Assembly: GCF_021083185.1 (NCBI RefSeq)
Contig: NZ_JAIGQB010000004.1
Location: 248,001-312,000, forward strand
Origin: Nocardioides furvisabuli
GTDB lineage: Bacteria; Actinomycetota; Actinomycetes; Propionibacteriales; Nocardioidaceae
Direction: 5' to 3'
Length of the DNA: 64,000 nt
Shown piece after piece: positions 7,781 to 18,127 of the stretch; positions within the stretch are counted from its first letter, which is position 1, and every line of letters begins with the position of its first letter. Both the position numbers and the translations under genes were made by a program. The notes under the pieces were generated by a model. The model was not told the DNA's origin, ran no database searches, and worked only from the letters and a program-made list of their open reading frames with translations.

Positions 7781-9082
7781 TCACGCATCGTGTCGACCGT
7801 CGAGCAGGCGTCGCGCGAGCTCGCGCTGCGTGGGGCTCAACTGGTGCTCGGGGATGCTCACGGGCGCGTGGCCGGCGACGGTGAACGTGTAGAGGTACAT
7901 GTCGGGGTGGGTCGGCGAGGCCTTCGCGACCGGCCGGGCCAGCGCGTCCGCCACCAGCGCCGGCAGGTCGGGCTCGGCGGGATCGTCGAGGTCGACCTCG
8001 GCCACCTGGGTCCGGCCGACGAACCCGCCGCTGCGCTCCACCCGGAGCCTGCCCGCCGGAGCGCGGGGCGGTGTCCCGACCCCGGACGCACCCGGCCCCA
8101 CGCCGACCTGGGCCCACGCCTCGCGCACGGCGTCGGCGTGCTCGCCGGCCGCGGCGACCGTCGCCGCGGCGAAGGTGGCGAAGTCGGCCCCGGGCGGGAC
8201 GTCGCCGCCGGCGAGGGCGGCGTACCAGATCCGGCCGGCGCCCTCGATCGCACGACCGCCCACCGCGATGGCCGCGAGCTGGAAGGCCTTGTTGGGGATG
8301 CCGGAGTTGAGGTGGACCCCGCCGTTGTCGGCCGTGGTGACGACGTAGTCGTCCATGTGCGCGACCTGCGGGTCCGCTCCCACCTCGGGGTCGTCGTAGG
8401 CCGTGCCGGGCGCCGCCATGTCACGCAGGGCGCGGGCCTGCACGGTCGGCATGAAGATGCCCTCGCCGATCAGCCAGTCGCCCTCACCGGCCTCCTGGCC
8501 GAGCAGGCGCTGCTTGAGGCAGGAGGCGAAGACGTCGGCGACCGACTCGTTGAGCGCGCCGGACTGGCCGCGGTAGGTGAGGTCGGCGGTGTGCTCGATG
8601 ACGGCGTGCGCGAACTCGTGGGCGAGCACGTCGACCGGCTTGGTGAAGCGCTCGAAGATCCGGCCGTCCCCGTCGCCGAAGACCAGCTGGGTGCCGTCCC
8701 AGAAGGCGTTGTTGTAGTCGGTGCCGTAGTGGACGGTCAGGCTGACGGGCGCACCGACGTCGTCGTGGGAGTTGCGACCGAGCTCCTCGGCGAACATCGC
8801 GAGCGTGGCCGCGATCCCGTCCGCGGCCTCGTCGACCGCGACGTCACCCGTGGCGGGCTCGCCGGTGCGCCGGGCAGGCGTGCCGGGCAGGGACGTGCGC
8901 GACGCTGCGTCGTGCACCGTCCAGGCCGCCCCGCCCGGAGCCGTCGCGAGCGCCGAGCGGGCGATCGCGCCGCGGCGCAGCCTGAGCTCGTCGTCGTACG
9001 CCGCCCGCTCGGGCCCGTCGACGCGCTCGGCGAGCCACGGCGGGATGAAGGTGCAGCGGAGGTGGGTGTCCCGAGAGGTCAT
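7781..9082 (-). CDS. M4 (protealysin-like) metallopeptidase fused to an emfourin inhibitor domain
   Basis: A 433-residue protein with no signal peptide. It starts with the short protealysin-type propeptide motif (CTFIPPWL, residues 10-17), followed by the thermolysin fold: zinc motif HEFAH (155-159), third ligand Glu179 in NESVADVF, and the catalytic His257 in NGGVHLNSGIPNKAF. After a Pro/Gly-rich linker (about 328-343) residues 344-430 (RLRVERSGGFVGRTQVAEVD and the later MYLYTFTV) match emfourin, the protein inhibitor of protealysins. In most species emfourin is a separate neighbouring gene; here protease and inhibitor are one chain. Role unknown; protealysins act in the cytosol or are released non-classically. 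Confidence 0.87.
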   Translation of the reverse strand: MTSRDTHLRCTFIPPWLAERVDGPERAAYDDELRLRRGAIARSALATAPGGAAWTVHDAASRTSLPGTPARRTGEPATGDVAVDEAADGIAATLAMFAEELGRNSHDDVGAPVSLTVHYGTDYNNAFWDGTQLVFGDGDGRIFERFTKPVDVLAHEFAHAVIEHTADLTYRGQSGALNESVADVFASCLKQRLLGQEAGEGDWLIGEGIFMPTVQARALRDMAAPGTAYDDPEVGADPQVAHMDDYVVTTADNGGVHLNSGIPNKAFQLAAIAVGGRAIEGAGRIWYAALAGGDVPPGADFATFAAATVAAAGEHADAVREAWAQVGVGPGASGVGTPPRAPAGRLRVERSGGFVGRTQVAEVDLDDPAEPDLPALVADALARPVAKASPTHPDMYLYTFTVAGHAPVSIPEHQLSPTQRELARRLLDGRHDA

Positions 9083-9260
9083 GGGACATCTCTACCCCGC
9101 CGCTCCGACACCCGGTAGGCCCCGGGCGGCGGACGGGTCCCCGAGGCGCCGCGAAGTCTCGAAATCCAGCGTCCCGCACTAGACTTTTCCACGCTGCGGC
9201 CCTGCTGGCCGCGCCCGGCCGCCCGGCCGCTCGCTCGTCTCCCGCCCGGAAGGCTCCTGC
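9083..9260. other. Divergent promoter gap upstream of typA
   Basis: A 178-base gap between the M4 protease gene (minus) and typA (plus). A TAGACT box at 9180-9185 is a candidate -10 for typA, leaving a leader of about 70 bases; no clear -35 or riboswitch structure was seen. GGAAGG about 11 bases before ATG 9261 is the typA ribosome binding site. Confidence 0.4.
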
Positions 9261-11153
<1,893 letters not shown>

Positions 11154-11161
11154 GTCCCGCG

Positions 11162-11824
11162 ATGCCCTGCAGCCCCGCCGCGCCCCACGACGACCAGCTC
11201 GCCGAGGACCTCGCGTCGTGGCTGGAGGGCCTCGGCCTGGCCGACCAGCTCGAGGCCGCCGGCCTGCCGTCCTACGTGCGCGGTGCCGGCGGCGCAGCCC
11301 ACTGGCGTGAGCCGGCGACCGGGGAGCCGTTGACGCACGAGCGGCTGGTCGAGCTCGACCGGGTGCTGCGCGCGCAGGGCGACGACCCGGCCCACGCGGT
11401 GCCGGTGGGGCTGGTCCGGCTGCGGCGCGAGACGAGGCTGCGGGCGGCGCTGCTCGACGGCGGCTGGCTCGACTACGCCGCTGTGGCGGGGCTGCGCGGC
11501 ACCTCGGAGAATGCGGCCCGCTTCGCGCTCCACAAGGCGGCCGAGCGCCGCACCGTGCTGCTGGTGCAGCACGAGGGCACGACGCTGGTCCCGTCCTTCC
11601 AGCTCGACGGCGTCGGCGAGGTCCGCGAGGAGCTGCTCGCGGTGCTCGAGCCGCTGCTCGCCGCCGGGACGGACCCGTGGCGGACCTGGATCTGGCTCAC
11701 CAGCCCAGCAGCGCTGCTCGGTGGTGCGGTGCCGCACGAGGCCGCCCGCGATCCCGAGGAGCTGCCGGTCGTGCAGCACGCCGCGGTCGCGCTGGCCGAG
11801 CGCGCCCGCTCCACCCGGGGCTGA
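11162..11824 (+). CDS. Probable MbcA/ParS/Xre-type toxin-binding domain protein
   Basis: A 220-residue soluble protein downstream of typA, 8 bases after its stop. The middle carries a helix-turn-helix-like stretch (WLDYAAVAGLRGTSENAARFALHKAAE) and the C-terminal part has the pattern of the Xre/MbcA/ParS toxin-binding fold (EVREELLAVLEPLLAAGTDPWRTWIWLTSPAALLGGAVPHEAARD). No RES-type toxin lies next to it, so it may be an orphan regulator or a partner of a toxin elsewhere. The ATG at 11162 was chosen because the reading frame upstream overlaps typA without family-like sequence. The call rests on pattern recognition and is moderate. Confidence 0.5.
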   Translation: MPCSPAAPHDDQLAEDLASWLEGLGLADQLEAAGLPSYVRGAGGAAHWREPATGEPLTHERLVELDRVLRAQGDDPAHAVPVGLVRLRRETRLRAALLDGGWLDYAAVAGLRGTSENAARFALHKAAERRTVLLVQHEGTTLVPSFQLDGVGEVREELLAVLEPLLAAGTDPWRTWIWLTSPAALLGGAVPHEAARDPEELPVVQHAAVALAERARSTRG

Positions 11825-11837
11825 CCCCGGACGCGAC

Positions 11838-11870
11838 GAGGGCCGCCCCGCACGTGGCGGGACGACCCTC
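11838..11870 (-). terminator. Hairpin ending the reprolysin gene
   Basis: A 14-base stem (GAGGGTCGTCCCGC on the minus strand) with loop about 5 bases. Two positions are G-U pairs only when read on the minus strand and are mismatches on the plus strand, so it suits the minus-strand gene better. No U-tract. Confidence 0.5.
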
Positions 11871-11891
11871 GGTCGTCGTACGGAGGTGCGC

Positions 11892-14800
11892 TCAGTCGGT
11901 GACGACCGCGACGCCCTCGATCCGGACAGGCTTGTTCTTCGCCACGACGATCCGGAGCTTGCCCTTCTGGGCCCTGTCGAAGCGGAAGGTGCGCAGCTGG
12001 CCGTAGGCCTTCTTGCCCTTGAAGCGGATCGTGCCGATCCTCTTCCTGCCCAGGAAGACCCGGGCGACGCCGCCCTTCGGCAGCGTGCCGTGCACGACGA
12101 CGATCCGGTCGGTCTGCTTCACACGGGTGACGAGCTCGGAGCCCTTGCGCCTCGACGTCAGGTACTTGCCCGAGAACGCCCGTGCGTCCTTCTCGCGGTC
12201 CCACGCCCCCTTGCCCTTGCGGGCGAAGGTGCTGCTGTTGCGCGGCACGGTGAAGGTGAGCGTCGCCGGCGTCGGGTCGGCGACCCCGGCGGCGTTGACC
12301 GCGGCCACGGTGAACACGTGCGTCCCGGCCCGGAACTTGTCCGTCAGCCCGGCGACGTCACACGACACCGGCTCGTCGTCGACCGTGCAGACGAAGGTCG
12401 CCGGCGACACGCTCGAGGCGTAGGTGATGGTCTGCTTCCGCTTCAGCACGATCGAGCCGTCAGCCGGGCCCGAGGTGATGGTCGTGTCGGGCGCGGCCGC
12501 GGGCGAGGGCGCGGGCGTCGCCTTCAGCGCGAAGGACGCATCGTTGACGTCGAAGAAGTAGTTGCCCACTGCCTCGATCTTGATGCGTACGTCGCTCGCG
12601 GTGACGTTGGGCATCGCGAAGGTCTCCGACCCGTCGTTGGGCGTCGACGCGGCGAGCACGGTGCCGAAGGTGGCGCCGCCGTCGGTCGACAGCGTGATCT
12701 TCACGTTCTCGGCCAGCTTCCGCGTGCCGTTGACCGCCCAGGTGACCGGGACGGACGAGCCGCCCGCCACCGTGGCGCCGGGAGCGGACTGCGACGTCAC
12801 CAGGAACGGACCGGCCGACGGGTCGACCGTCAGGGTGAGGTCGTCGAAGGCGAGGCCACCACCGCGGACGGCGAGGTCGCGGGCGGTGAGCCGGAAGTTC
12901 ATCTTCCGGTCGTCCGCGTCCAGGCTGCCGAGGTAGTCGGTGTCGGGCAGGTACTCGGAGTAGCAGTCGAGGAGCGTGTCCGGGAGCTGCCGGTTGTTGG
13001 GCAGCGGCACACCAGCACCGTCGACCGCCGCCGGGCAGTCGCCGGTGGCGGCGTTGGTGTTGCCGGCGAGCACCTGAGTCATGTCGGGGAAGACCCGGTT
13101 CGGGCTCCCGTCGGCGAGGTTGATGCCCGGCGAGGGGCTCTTCAGGGTGTCCTCGTCGGAGACGACGGCGTCGTCGCCGAACACGCGGAAGAGCGGGCCG
13201 TAGACCTTGGTGTTGGACGAGAGCCGGGTGCCCTCACCGAAGTTGGTCTGCTCCCAGAGGTAGACCAGCGAGTCGCCGTCGGCGTCGCTGCCCGAGCCGC
13301 TCAGCGCGAACGGCGTACGGATCGGGACGACCTTGTCCTCACCGGCGGAGACCGACGGGTTGGTGTTGTCGCTCTCCAGCGGGAAGCCCTGCGCCTGCGA
13401 CGGGCCGCCGCGGGCGGTCTCGCCCACGAAGCCGCTGACGCCGGCCGAGCCGTTGGTGACGGCGAGCTGGTCCTCGACGGCGTTGCCCTCGGCCAGGATG
13501 CTCGCAGTGGCGTTGAAGATCACCTGGAAGCCGGTCTCGTCGGGCGCGGTCAGCGGAAGGCTGAACTGGTCGAAGCCCCACTGGGCGATCGACACAGGCT
13601 GGTCGACGACCTCCTCGATGGCCGCCTTGATGCCGGCCGCGGTGTAGTTGGTGCCGAACACGATCGGGACGGTGGTCTCGCCACCGAACCCGAGCGTGAA
13701 CGAGTCACCCGGGTCGCCGAAGCCCCTCAGCGACACCGTCTGGACCTCGACGTTGCCGTAGGGGGCCTGGTCCATCGTCGCGTAGGCCTCGTCCACGGTG
13801 AGGAACGAGAAGTAGGGGTCGGTGTGCGGCTGGAGGTCGTCCTGGCCACAGATGCCGGCGTAGGCCATCACCGACGAGCCCGAGCCGGGCTCGACGGAGG
13901 CGTCGGAGATGTTGCCGCCGCAGGCTCCGAGAGCGCCGTTGAAGGTGTGGTTGCCGCCGAACTGGTGCCCGATCTCGTGGGCGACGTAGTCGATGGCGAA
14001 GAAGTCGCCCTTGGGCTCGGGAAGGCCGGTGCAGCCGCCACCCTTGTAGTCGCCGCCGATGACGCCGAGGTAGGCGACGCCACCGCCGTTCACGCCGAGC
14101 GCGATGTGGCCCACGTCGTAGTTGGAGGCGCCGATCAGCTGGCCGAGGACGGTGCGGTTCTTGCCGAGGGTGGCCCCGCTGCAGAAGTCGAGGTCACCGA
14201 AGGTGTCGTCTCCGTCGTCGGGCGTCCCGTTGTCGTCGTACGGCGCGAAGCAGGGCGCGCTGCCGCACGGGCCGTCGGCGCCGGTCGCCTTCGCGTCGGT
14301 GTCGAGGTTGAGCACGTCGGTGTCGTTGACCAGGCGCAGCTCGACGGCGAGGTCGGCGTTGTAGATCTCGTTGACACGGTTGATCAGCGTGACCTTCTCG
14401 GCCAGCACGTTCTCGCTGCCGAAGTAGGCGGCGTAGGACGGGTCGGAGGTCAGCGCGAGGCGGTAGTAGCGCCGGTTCGTCGCCACGTTGGCGACGCGGT
14501 CGGCGGTCCCGGCCTCGGTGACGGTCTCCCGCAGGGCCTCGACCTCACCCTCGGCGCGGCGCTTGGCCGGCGCCGGGAGGTCGGAGGAGCGGTAGCTCAG
14601 GTGGGTGGTGGTGCCGCGGCGGTTGTAGGCCGGGTCGACGTACCAGTCGGCCTGGGCACCGGGCTCGCGCACGAAGGCGTGGAAGCCCATCGGCGTGATG
14701 TCGAGCGCGATGGACGACCTCGGGTCGTCGACGCCGACACCGGACCAGGTCTGGATCTCGGGGTGCGCCGCGGCGAGCTCGGACTCCATGGTCCGGGACC

Positions 14801-15083
14801 GCTGGACGCGGAACGACTCCAGCGAGCCGTCCGGCCCCGGGATCTCGACGACGGCGGTGGCGTCACCGCTGGGGAGGTCGGCACGGAGGGCGGCGAGGTC
14901 GACGCGCGTGGCGGCGTACTCCTCGGGCTCCACGCGGACCTTCGCGCCCGAGGGCTCGAATCCGCGGAGCGGGGTGAACGCCGTGTCGTCGGGCGCCGCG
15001 GTGGCGGGAGCGATCGAGCTCAACGCACCTGCTCCCATCACGAGGGCGAGACTGGCAGCGAGACTGCGGAACCGAGACGACAC
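11892..15083 (-). CDS. Large secreted reprolysin-like (M12B) metalloprotease
   Basis: A 1063-residue exported protein. Signal peptide residues 1-29 (cut near PATAAP). A propeptide region follows to about 195, then the catalytic domain with the metzincin zinc motif HEIGHQFGGNH (His369, Glu370, His373, His379) and a Met-turn SVMAYAGICG. Paired cysteines occur throughout. The rest is a string of beta-rich accessory domains, including a PKD-like stretch (DADGDSLVYLWEQ, about 595) and an Ig-like repeat near 865-930, and a Lys/Arg-rich C-terminal domain. It probably digests environmental proteins. Start GTG 15083 has GAAGGAG upstream; TAGGCT at 15111-15116 is a likely -10. Confidence 0.9.
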   Translation of the reverse strand: MSSRFRSLAASLALVMGAGALSSIAPATAAPDDTAFTPLRGFEPSGAKVRVEPEEYAATRVDLAALRADLPSGDATAVVEIPGPDGSLESFRVQRSRTMESELAAAHPEIQTWSGVGVDDPRSSIALDITPMGFHAFVREPGAQADWYVDPAYNRRGTTTHLSYRSSDLPAPAKRRAEGEVEALRETVTEAGTADRVANVATNRRYYRLALTSDPSYAAYFGSENVLAEKVTLINRVNEIYNADLAVELRLVNDTDVLNLDTDAKATGADGPCGSAPCFAPYDDNGTPDDGDDTFGDLDFCSGATLGKNRTVLGQLIGASNYDVGHIALGVNGGGVAYLGVIGGDYKGGGCTGLPEPKGDFFAIDYVAHEIGHQFGGNHTFNGALGACGGNISDASVEPGSGSSVMAYAGICGQDDLQPHTDPYFSFLTVDEAYATMDQAPYGNVEVQTVSLRGFGDPGDSFTLGFGGETTVPIVFGTNYTAAGIKAAIEEVVDQPVSIAQWGFDQFSLPLTAPDETGFQVIFNATASILAEGNAVEDQLAVTNGSAGVSGFVGETARGGPSQAQGFPLESDNTNPSVSAGEDKVVPIRTPFALSGSGSDADGDSLVYLWEQTNFGEGTRLSSNTKVYGPLFRVFGDDAVVSDEDTLKSPSPGINLADGSPNRVFPDMTQVLAGNTNAATGDCPAAVDGAGVPLPNNRQLPDTLLDCYSEYLPDTDYLGSLDADDRKMNFRLTARDLAVRGGGLAFDDLTLTVDPSAGPFLVTSQSAPGATVAGGSSVPVTWAVNGTRKLAENVKITLSTDGGATFGTVLAASTPNDGSETFAMPNVTASDVRIKIEAVGNYFFDVNDASFALKATPAPSPAAAPDTTITSGPADGSIVLKRKQTITYASSVSPATFVCTVDDEPVSCDVAGLTDKFRAGTHVFTVAAVNAAGVADPTPATLTFTVPRNSSTFARKGKGAWDREKDARAFSGKYLTSRRKGSELVTRVKQTDRIVVVHGTLPKGGVARVFLGRKRIGTIRFKGKKAYGQLRTFRFDRAQKGKLRIVVAKNKPVRIEGVAVVTD

Positions 15084-15110
15084 ACGTGCTCCTTCGAAGG
15101 TGGAGGTCGC

Positions 15111-15116
15111 AGCCTA
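15111..15116 (-). promoter_or_regulatory. Candidate -10 box of the reprolysin gene
   Basis: TAGGCT on the minus strand. With the GAAGGAG ribosome site this gives a short leader of about 21 bases, unlike the leaderless genes nearby. Confidence 0.4.
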
Positions 15117-15164
15117 AGGTCGCTGCGACGCTGCGCACCACACCTCCTTGGTAGGGGGTCGGGG

Positions 15165-15183
15165 CCCGCCGATGGGCGGCGGG
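15165..15183 (-). terminator. Hairpin after the MFS gene
   Basis: CCCGCCG and CGGCGGG form a 7-base stem with a 5-base loop, 12 bases after the stop of the MFS transporter. Confidence 0.4.
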
Positions 15184-15194
15184 ACCGGTGAGCC

Positions 15195-16553
15195 TCAGGC
15201 CGCCGTGGCGGCGCGGTCCGCGCGCAGGGTGGGGGCGAGGACGAGGAGCCCCAGCAACGGCAGGACGGCCAGCACCAGCAGCGCCACCGGCATCCCGAGC
15301 GGGCCGCTGATCCCGGCGACGACGGCCGAGCCGACGCTGCCGCCGATGAGGAAGAGCAACGTCGACACCCCGAGCGCGACCCCTCGCACCTCCTGGTGCA
15401 CCGCGTCACCCACGACGGCGCTCAGCGCCGGCTGCCCCAGGCCGAAGGCGAAGGTCACCAGGATGATGGCCACCACCAGGATCGGGGCGCTCGTCCAATG
15501 AGCGCCCGCCGTGGCGACGAGCAGGGCGCTCGACGCGACGACGGCCGAGACAGCGAGCGCCCGCGCCGGGCCGATCCGGTTGAGCGTGGGACCCGTGATC
15601 CTCGGGACGAGGAGCGCGACGACCGCGCTCGGCACCATCGCCAGTCCGACCTCCCACGCCTCCCACCCGGCCGACAGCAGCACCGCGGGCAGCGCGATGA
15701 GCATCGCGAACCACGCCGCCGGCACCGAGGACGCGGCGACCGCGCTGCGCACGACGGTGGAGTTGCGGATCACCTCGACGGGCAGGAAGCCGTCGGGGCG
15801 TCGGCGCACGGTCGCACGCACGGCCGGCACGCCCAGGACGAGCAGTCCCGCGCCGACCGCGGCGACCAGCAGCCCGGCCGACGGCGACTGCACGAGCAGC
15901 ACCATCCCGGCAGCGGTGAGGGCGACGAGGATCGCGCCGACCACGTCGAGACGGGCGCCGCTGCCGTCGGTCGAGAGCGCGCGCCACAGCAGCGGGACGA
16001 CCAGGGCGCCGAGGATCGGCAGTGCCATCACCGCACGCCAGCCGAAGGCCGCCTCCACGACACCGCCGATGAGCGGACCGAGGCAGCTCACGGCCGCGGC
16101 GACACCAGCGAGGCGACCGAAGGCGAGCCCGCGGATCTCTCCGCTGTAGCGCGCGGACAGCACCGCGACGCCCAGCGTCGGTACGGCGGCCGCACCGGCG
16201 CCCTGCACCATGCGGGCGCCCAGCAGGACGGGGAAGGTCGGGGCGAGCGCGGCGACCAGCGCGCCGATCGACATGAGCACCAGGCCGGCCAGCAGCGGAC
16301 CACGTACGCCGACCAGGTCCGAGATCCGGCCGTAGAGGGCCGTGGTCACCGCCAGCATCAGGACGTAGAGGCTGATCGTCCACGCCGCCAGGCCGGGGCC
16401 GACACCGAGGTCGTCGCCCATCAGCGGCAACGTCACCGCAGCGCTCGACGACCCCATTCCGGCCAGCCCGAAGAGCAGGCCCAGCAGCATCGACACCCGT
16501 CGGGAGTCGTCAGGCTGATGGGTCGCGGGGTCGGTCGCGGCGGGGGAGGTCAT
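15195..16553 (-). CDS. MFS transporter (drug:H+ antiporter type)
   Basis: A 452-residue integral membrane protein with about 14 hydrophobic segments. The first half has LYGRISDLVGVRGPLLAG (MFS motif A, loop 2-3) and the later GARMVQGAGAAAVPTLGVAVLSARY is motif C-like for antiporters, as in the DHA2 group. Start ATG 16553 (MTSPAATDPATHQ) is chosen; the open frame continues upstream without homologous-looking sequence. Probably exports a toxic compound or dye; substrate unknown. Confidence 0.85.
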   Translation of the reverse strand: MTSPAATDPATHQPDDSRRVSMLLGLLFGLAGMGSSSAAVTLPLMGDDLGVGPGLAAWTISLYVLMLAVTTALYGRISDLVGVRGPLLAGLVLMSIGALVAALAPTFPVLLGARMVQGAGAAAVPTLGVAVLSARYSGEIRGLAFGRLAGVAAAVSCLGPLIGGVVEAAFGWRAVMALPILGALVVPLLWRALSTDGSGARLDVVGAILVALTAAGMVLLVQSPSAGLLVAAVGAGLLVLGVPAVRATVRRRPDGFLPVEVIRNSTVVRSAVAASSVPAAWFAMLIALPAVLLSAGWEAWEVGLAMVPSAVVALLVPRITGPTLNRIGPARALAVSAVVASSALLVATAGAHWTSAPILVVAIILVTFAFGLGQPALSAVVGDAVHQEVRGVALGVSTLLFLIGGSVGSAVVAGISGPLGMPVALLVLAVLPLLGLLVLAPTLRADRAATAA

Positions 16554-16599
16554 CGAGGGATGACAACCGCGCGGGGCTGTGGGTTGTTCCCCGCGGGGG

Positions 16600-17313
16600 T
16601 CAGCAGATGACGGGCTGGAACGACATGTTGGAGATCCCGATGAACGGCGAACCGCTGGCCGCGACCGCCTGGGCATAGGTGAAGGACATGGACGACAGGG
16701 CGGTCGCCCAGCTGACCTGCACGTTGCCGTTGGTGGACGTTCCAGCCGTGTTGGAGGAAGTGTTGGTGCCGTTGGCTCGGAACGGACTGGCCGACGACCC
16801 GACGCCGGTGACGAACGTCTGGTTGGTGATGACGTACCCGAACCCAGCGGTGTTCACCCGCACGGTGTCGTTCCACGAGTTGCCACCGGAGTCGATGTCG
16901 AGGAACGAGAAGCTGAGGTTGGTCACCGTGACCGGCTGACCGTTGCGCGTGAAGGAGAACGTCGCCGTCTGCGAGCTGTTGGCGTCGGCCGTGCTGTAGA
17001 AACGCAGGTTGCTCGACTGGCCGCCCGTCTGCGTCGTCGACACCGTCCGGTTGTTCGGCGCGGTCGTCTGTCCGGTCAAGGACAAGGTCACGACGACACC
17101 GCCGACCGTGGTGCTCGTGAAGGTCGTGCCGTTGCCAAGGCTGGACCAGACGAGCGTCACCGCAGGACACGGGGAGGCCGCGAATGCCGGTGCTGCCGTT
17201 GCGACCGCGACCACGGGCACGCTCCACGCAGCGCCCCTGACCACGTTGCGTCGCGACGCGCGCAGGCCTTGTGCTTCAGTCCCGAGTTCCATCGGTCGTA
17301 CCCCATCGATCAC
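16600..17313 (-). CDS. Tat-exported hypothetical protein
   Basis: A 237-residue protein with a twin-arginine signal (ASRRNVVRGAAWSVPVVAVATAAPAFAAS, cleavage near residue 45 after AFA). The mature part is Ser/Thr/Asn-rich with no Cys other than one near each end (PCPA at the start, VIC at the end), and a conserved-looking SFLDIDSGGNSWNDTVRV stretch in the middle. It is likely a small beta-sandwich surface protein. Start MIDG at 17313 is used; the second ATG (MELG, 17292) is possible. No function assigned. Confidence 0.7.
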   Translation of the reverse strand: MIDGVRPMELGTEAQGLRASRRNVVRGAAWSVPVVAVATAAPAFAASPCPAVTLVWSSLGNGTTFTSTTVGGVVVTLSLTGQTTAPNNRTVSTTQTGGQSSNLRFYSTADANSSQTATFSFTRNGQPVTVTNLSFSFLDIDSGGNSWNDTVRVNTAGFGYVITNQTFVTGVGSSASPFRANGTNTSSNTAGTSTNGNVQVSWATALSSMSFTYAQAVAASGSPFIGISNMSFQPVIC

Positions 17314-17607
17314 GAGCGACCCCCCAGGTGGTCACTTCGTCAACTACGGTAGGGATGCACTACCTACGAGACAGTAACAATGTGGTTTCATCGAATGCGA
17401 TCTGGATCACATCTGCGGCAAACCTAGACAAAGCAAGCTGGTCGCGTCTGCTGAGCGTTACCTACTGCGCTCATGGAGACCCGAAGCGGCGGCCTCGGCC
17501 TTCCCGTCGACGACCGCCTTGATCGAACCTCACGTCGGGATTTCGTCAAGGCAATGGCTTCGTCGAATCCGCCCGACCGGCGTGGCGCACGCCCTAGCCT
17601 TGGGGGC
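17314..17607. other. Divergent intergenic region, AT-richer than neighbours
   Basis: A 294-base gap between the Tat-exported protein gene (minus) and the DUF1707 gene (plus). Composition is visibly lower in GC than flanking genes, and the reading frames that cross it look random. It should hold the promoter of the Tat gene. No strong hairpin or operator was recognised. The plus-strand gene uses TAGCCT at 17595-17600. Confidence 0.4.
17595..17600 (+). promoter_or_regulatory. Leaderless -10 box of the DUF1707 gene
   Basis: TAGCCT, 7 bases before ATG 17608. Confidence 0.5.
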
Positions 17608-18093
17608 ATGAGCAGATCAGGCAGCGCCGCACCGGGCGGCGGGCCGGGCGACGAGGCCCTCCGCCGGTGGTACGCCGCCCGCGAGCGCGTCGAGCAGCAG
17701 CGCGACGCGCGCCTGGCCTCCGACTCCGAGCGCGACCAGGTGTGCACCATGCTCAACCAGGCCTTCGGCGAGGGTCGGCTCACCCCGACCGAGCTCGACG
17801 AGCGCACGGCACGCGCCCTCGCCTCCCGCACGCACGGCGACCTCGAGGACGTGCTCGCCGGTCTCCACGGGATGGCCGGCTCCGCGCTGTGGAACACCCC
17901 GGCACCACGCGGTGTGCTGCCGCGGCTGGTCTTCTGGGTCGTCGGGCTCCTCACCGCGCCCTTCGTCCTGCTCGGCGGGGGGCTGCTCCTCTTCGGCGAA
18001 GGGTTCGGCGAGCGCATCGGCGGCATCATCGTGCTGACGCTCTTCCTGCCCGGTCTCGTCGCCCTCTACCGTTGGGCGCACCCGCGGCTCTGA
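17608..18093 (+). CDS. DUF1707 membrane protein
   Basis: A 161-residue protein. Residues about 41-90 (ASDSERDQVCTMLNQAFGEG, RLTPTELDERTARALASRTHGDLEDVL) form the DUF1707 helical domain, common in actinobacteria. Two hydrophobic helices follow (LVFWVVGLLTAPFVLLGGGLLLF and GIIVLTLFLPGLVAL) and end in a short basic tail. The start ATG 17608 is preceded by a leaderless box; the upstream frame is not coding-like. Function unknown; DUF1707 proteins are often near cell-envelope genes. Confidence 0.85.
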   Translation: MSRSGSAAPGGGPGDEALRRWYAARERVEQQRDARLASDSERDQVCTMLNQAFGEGRLTPTELDERTARALASRTHGDLEDVLAGLHGMAGSALWNTPAPRGVLPRLVFWVVGLLTAPFVLLGGGLLLFGEGFGERIGGIIVLTLFLPGLVALYRWAHPRL

Positions 18094-18114
18094 GCCGCGC
18101 TGTGCAGCACGCCC

Positions 18115-18120
18115 TACGAT
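18115..18120 (+). promoter_or_regulatory. Leaderless -10 box of the MauE-thioredoxin gene
   Basis: TACGAT, 7 bases before ATG 18128. Confidence 0.55.
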
Positions 18121-18127
18121 CGCCCCC

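Noticed and set aside
6677..9118. Plus-strand open frame of 813 codons across the topoisomerase and M4 genes
   Set aside because: Spans two clear minus-strand genes and the sequence has no domain pattern.
9083..9260. Riboswitch or attenuator upstream of typA
   Set aside because: Some GC hairpins occur but none with a known fold or a U-tract; a plain promoter is sufficient.
11511..15191. Plus-strand open frame of 1226 codons opposite the reprolysin gene
   Set aside because: It is an antisense shadow typical of high-GC codon bias, with Arg/Gly/Val-rich low-information sequence; the minus frame has a signal peptide and HEIGHQFGGNH.
17314..17607. Small RNA or mobile remnant in the AT-richer gap
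   Set aside because: No terminal repeats, target duplication or strong hairpin could be seen; only a promoter is supported.
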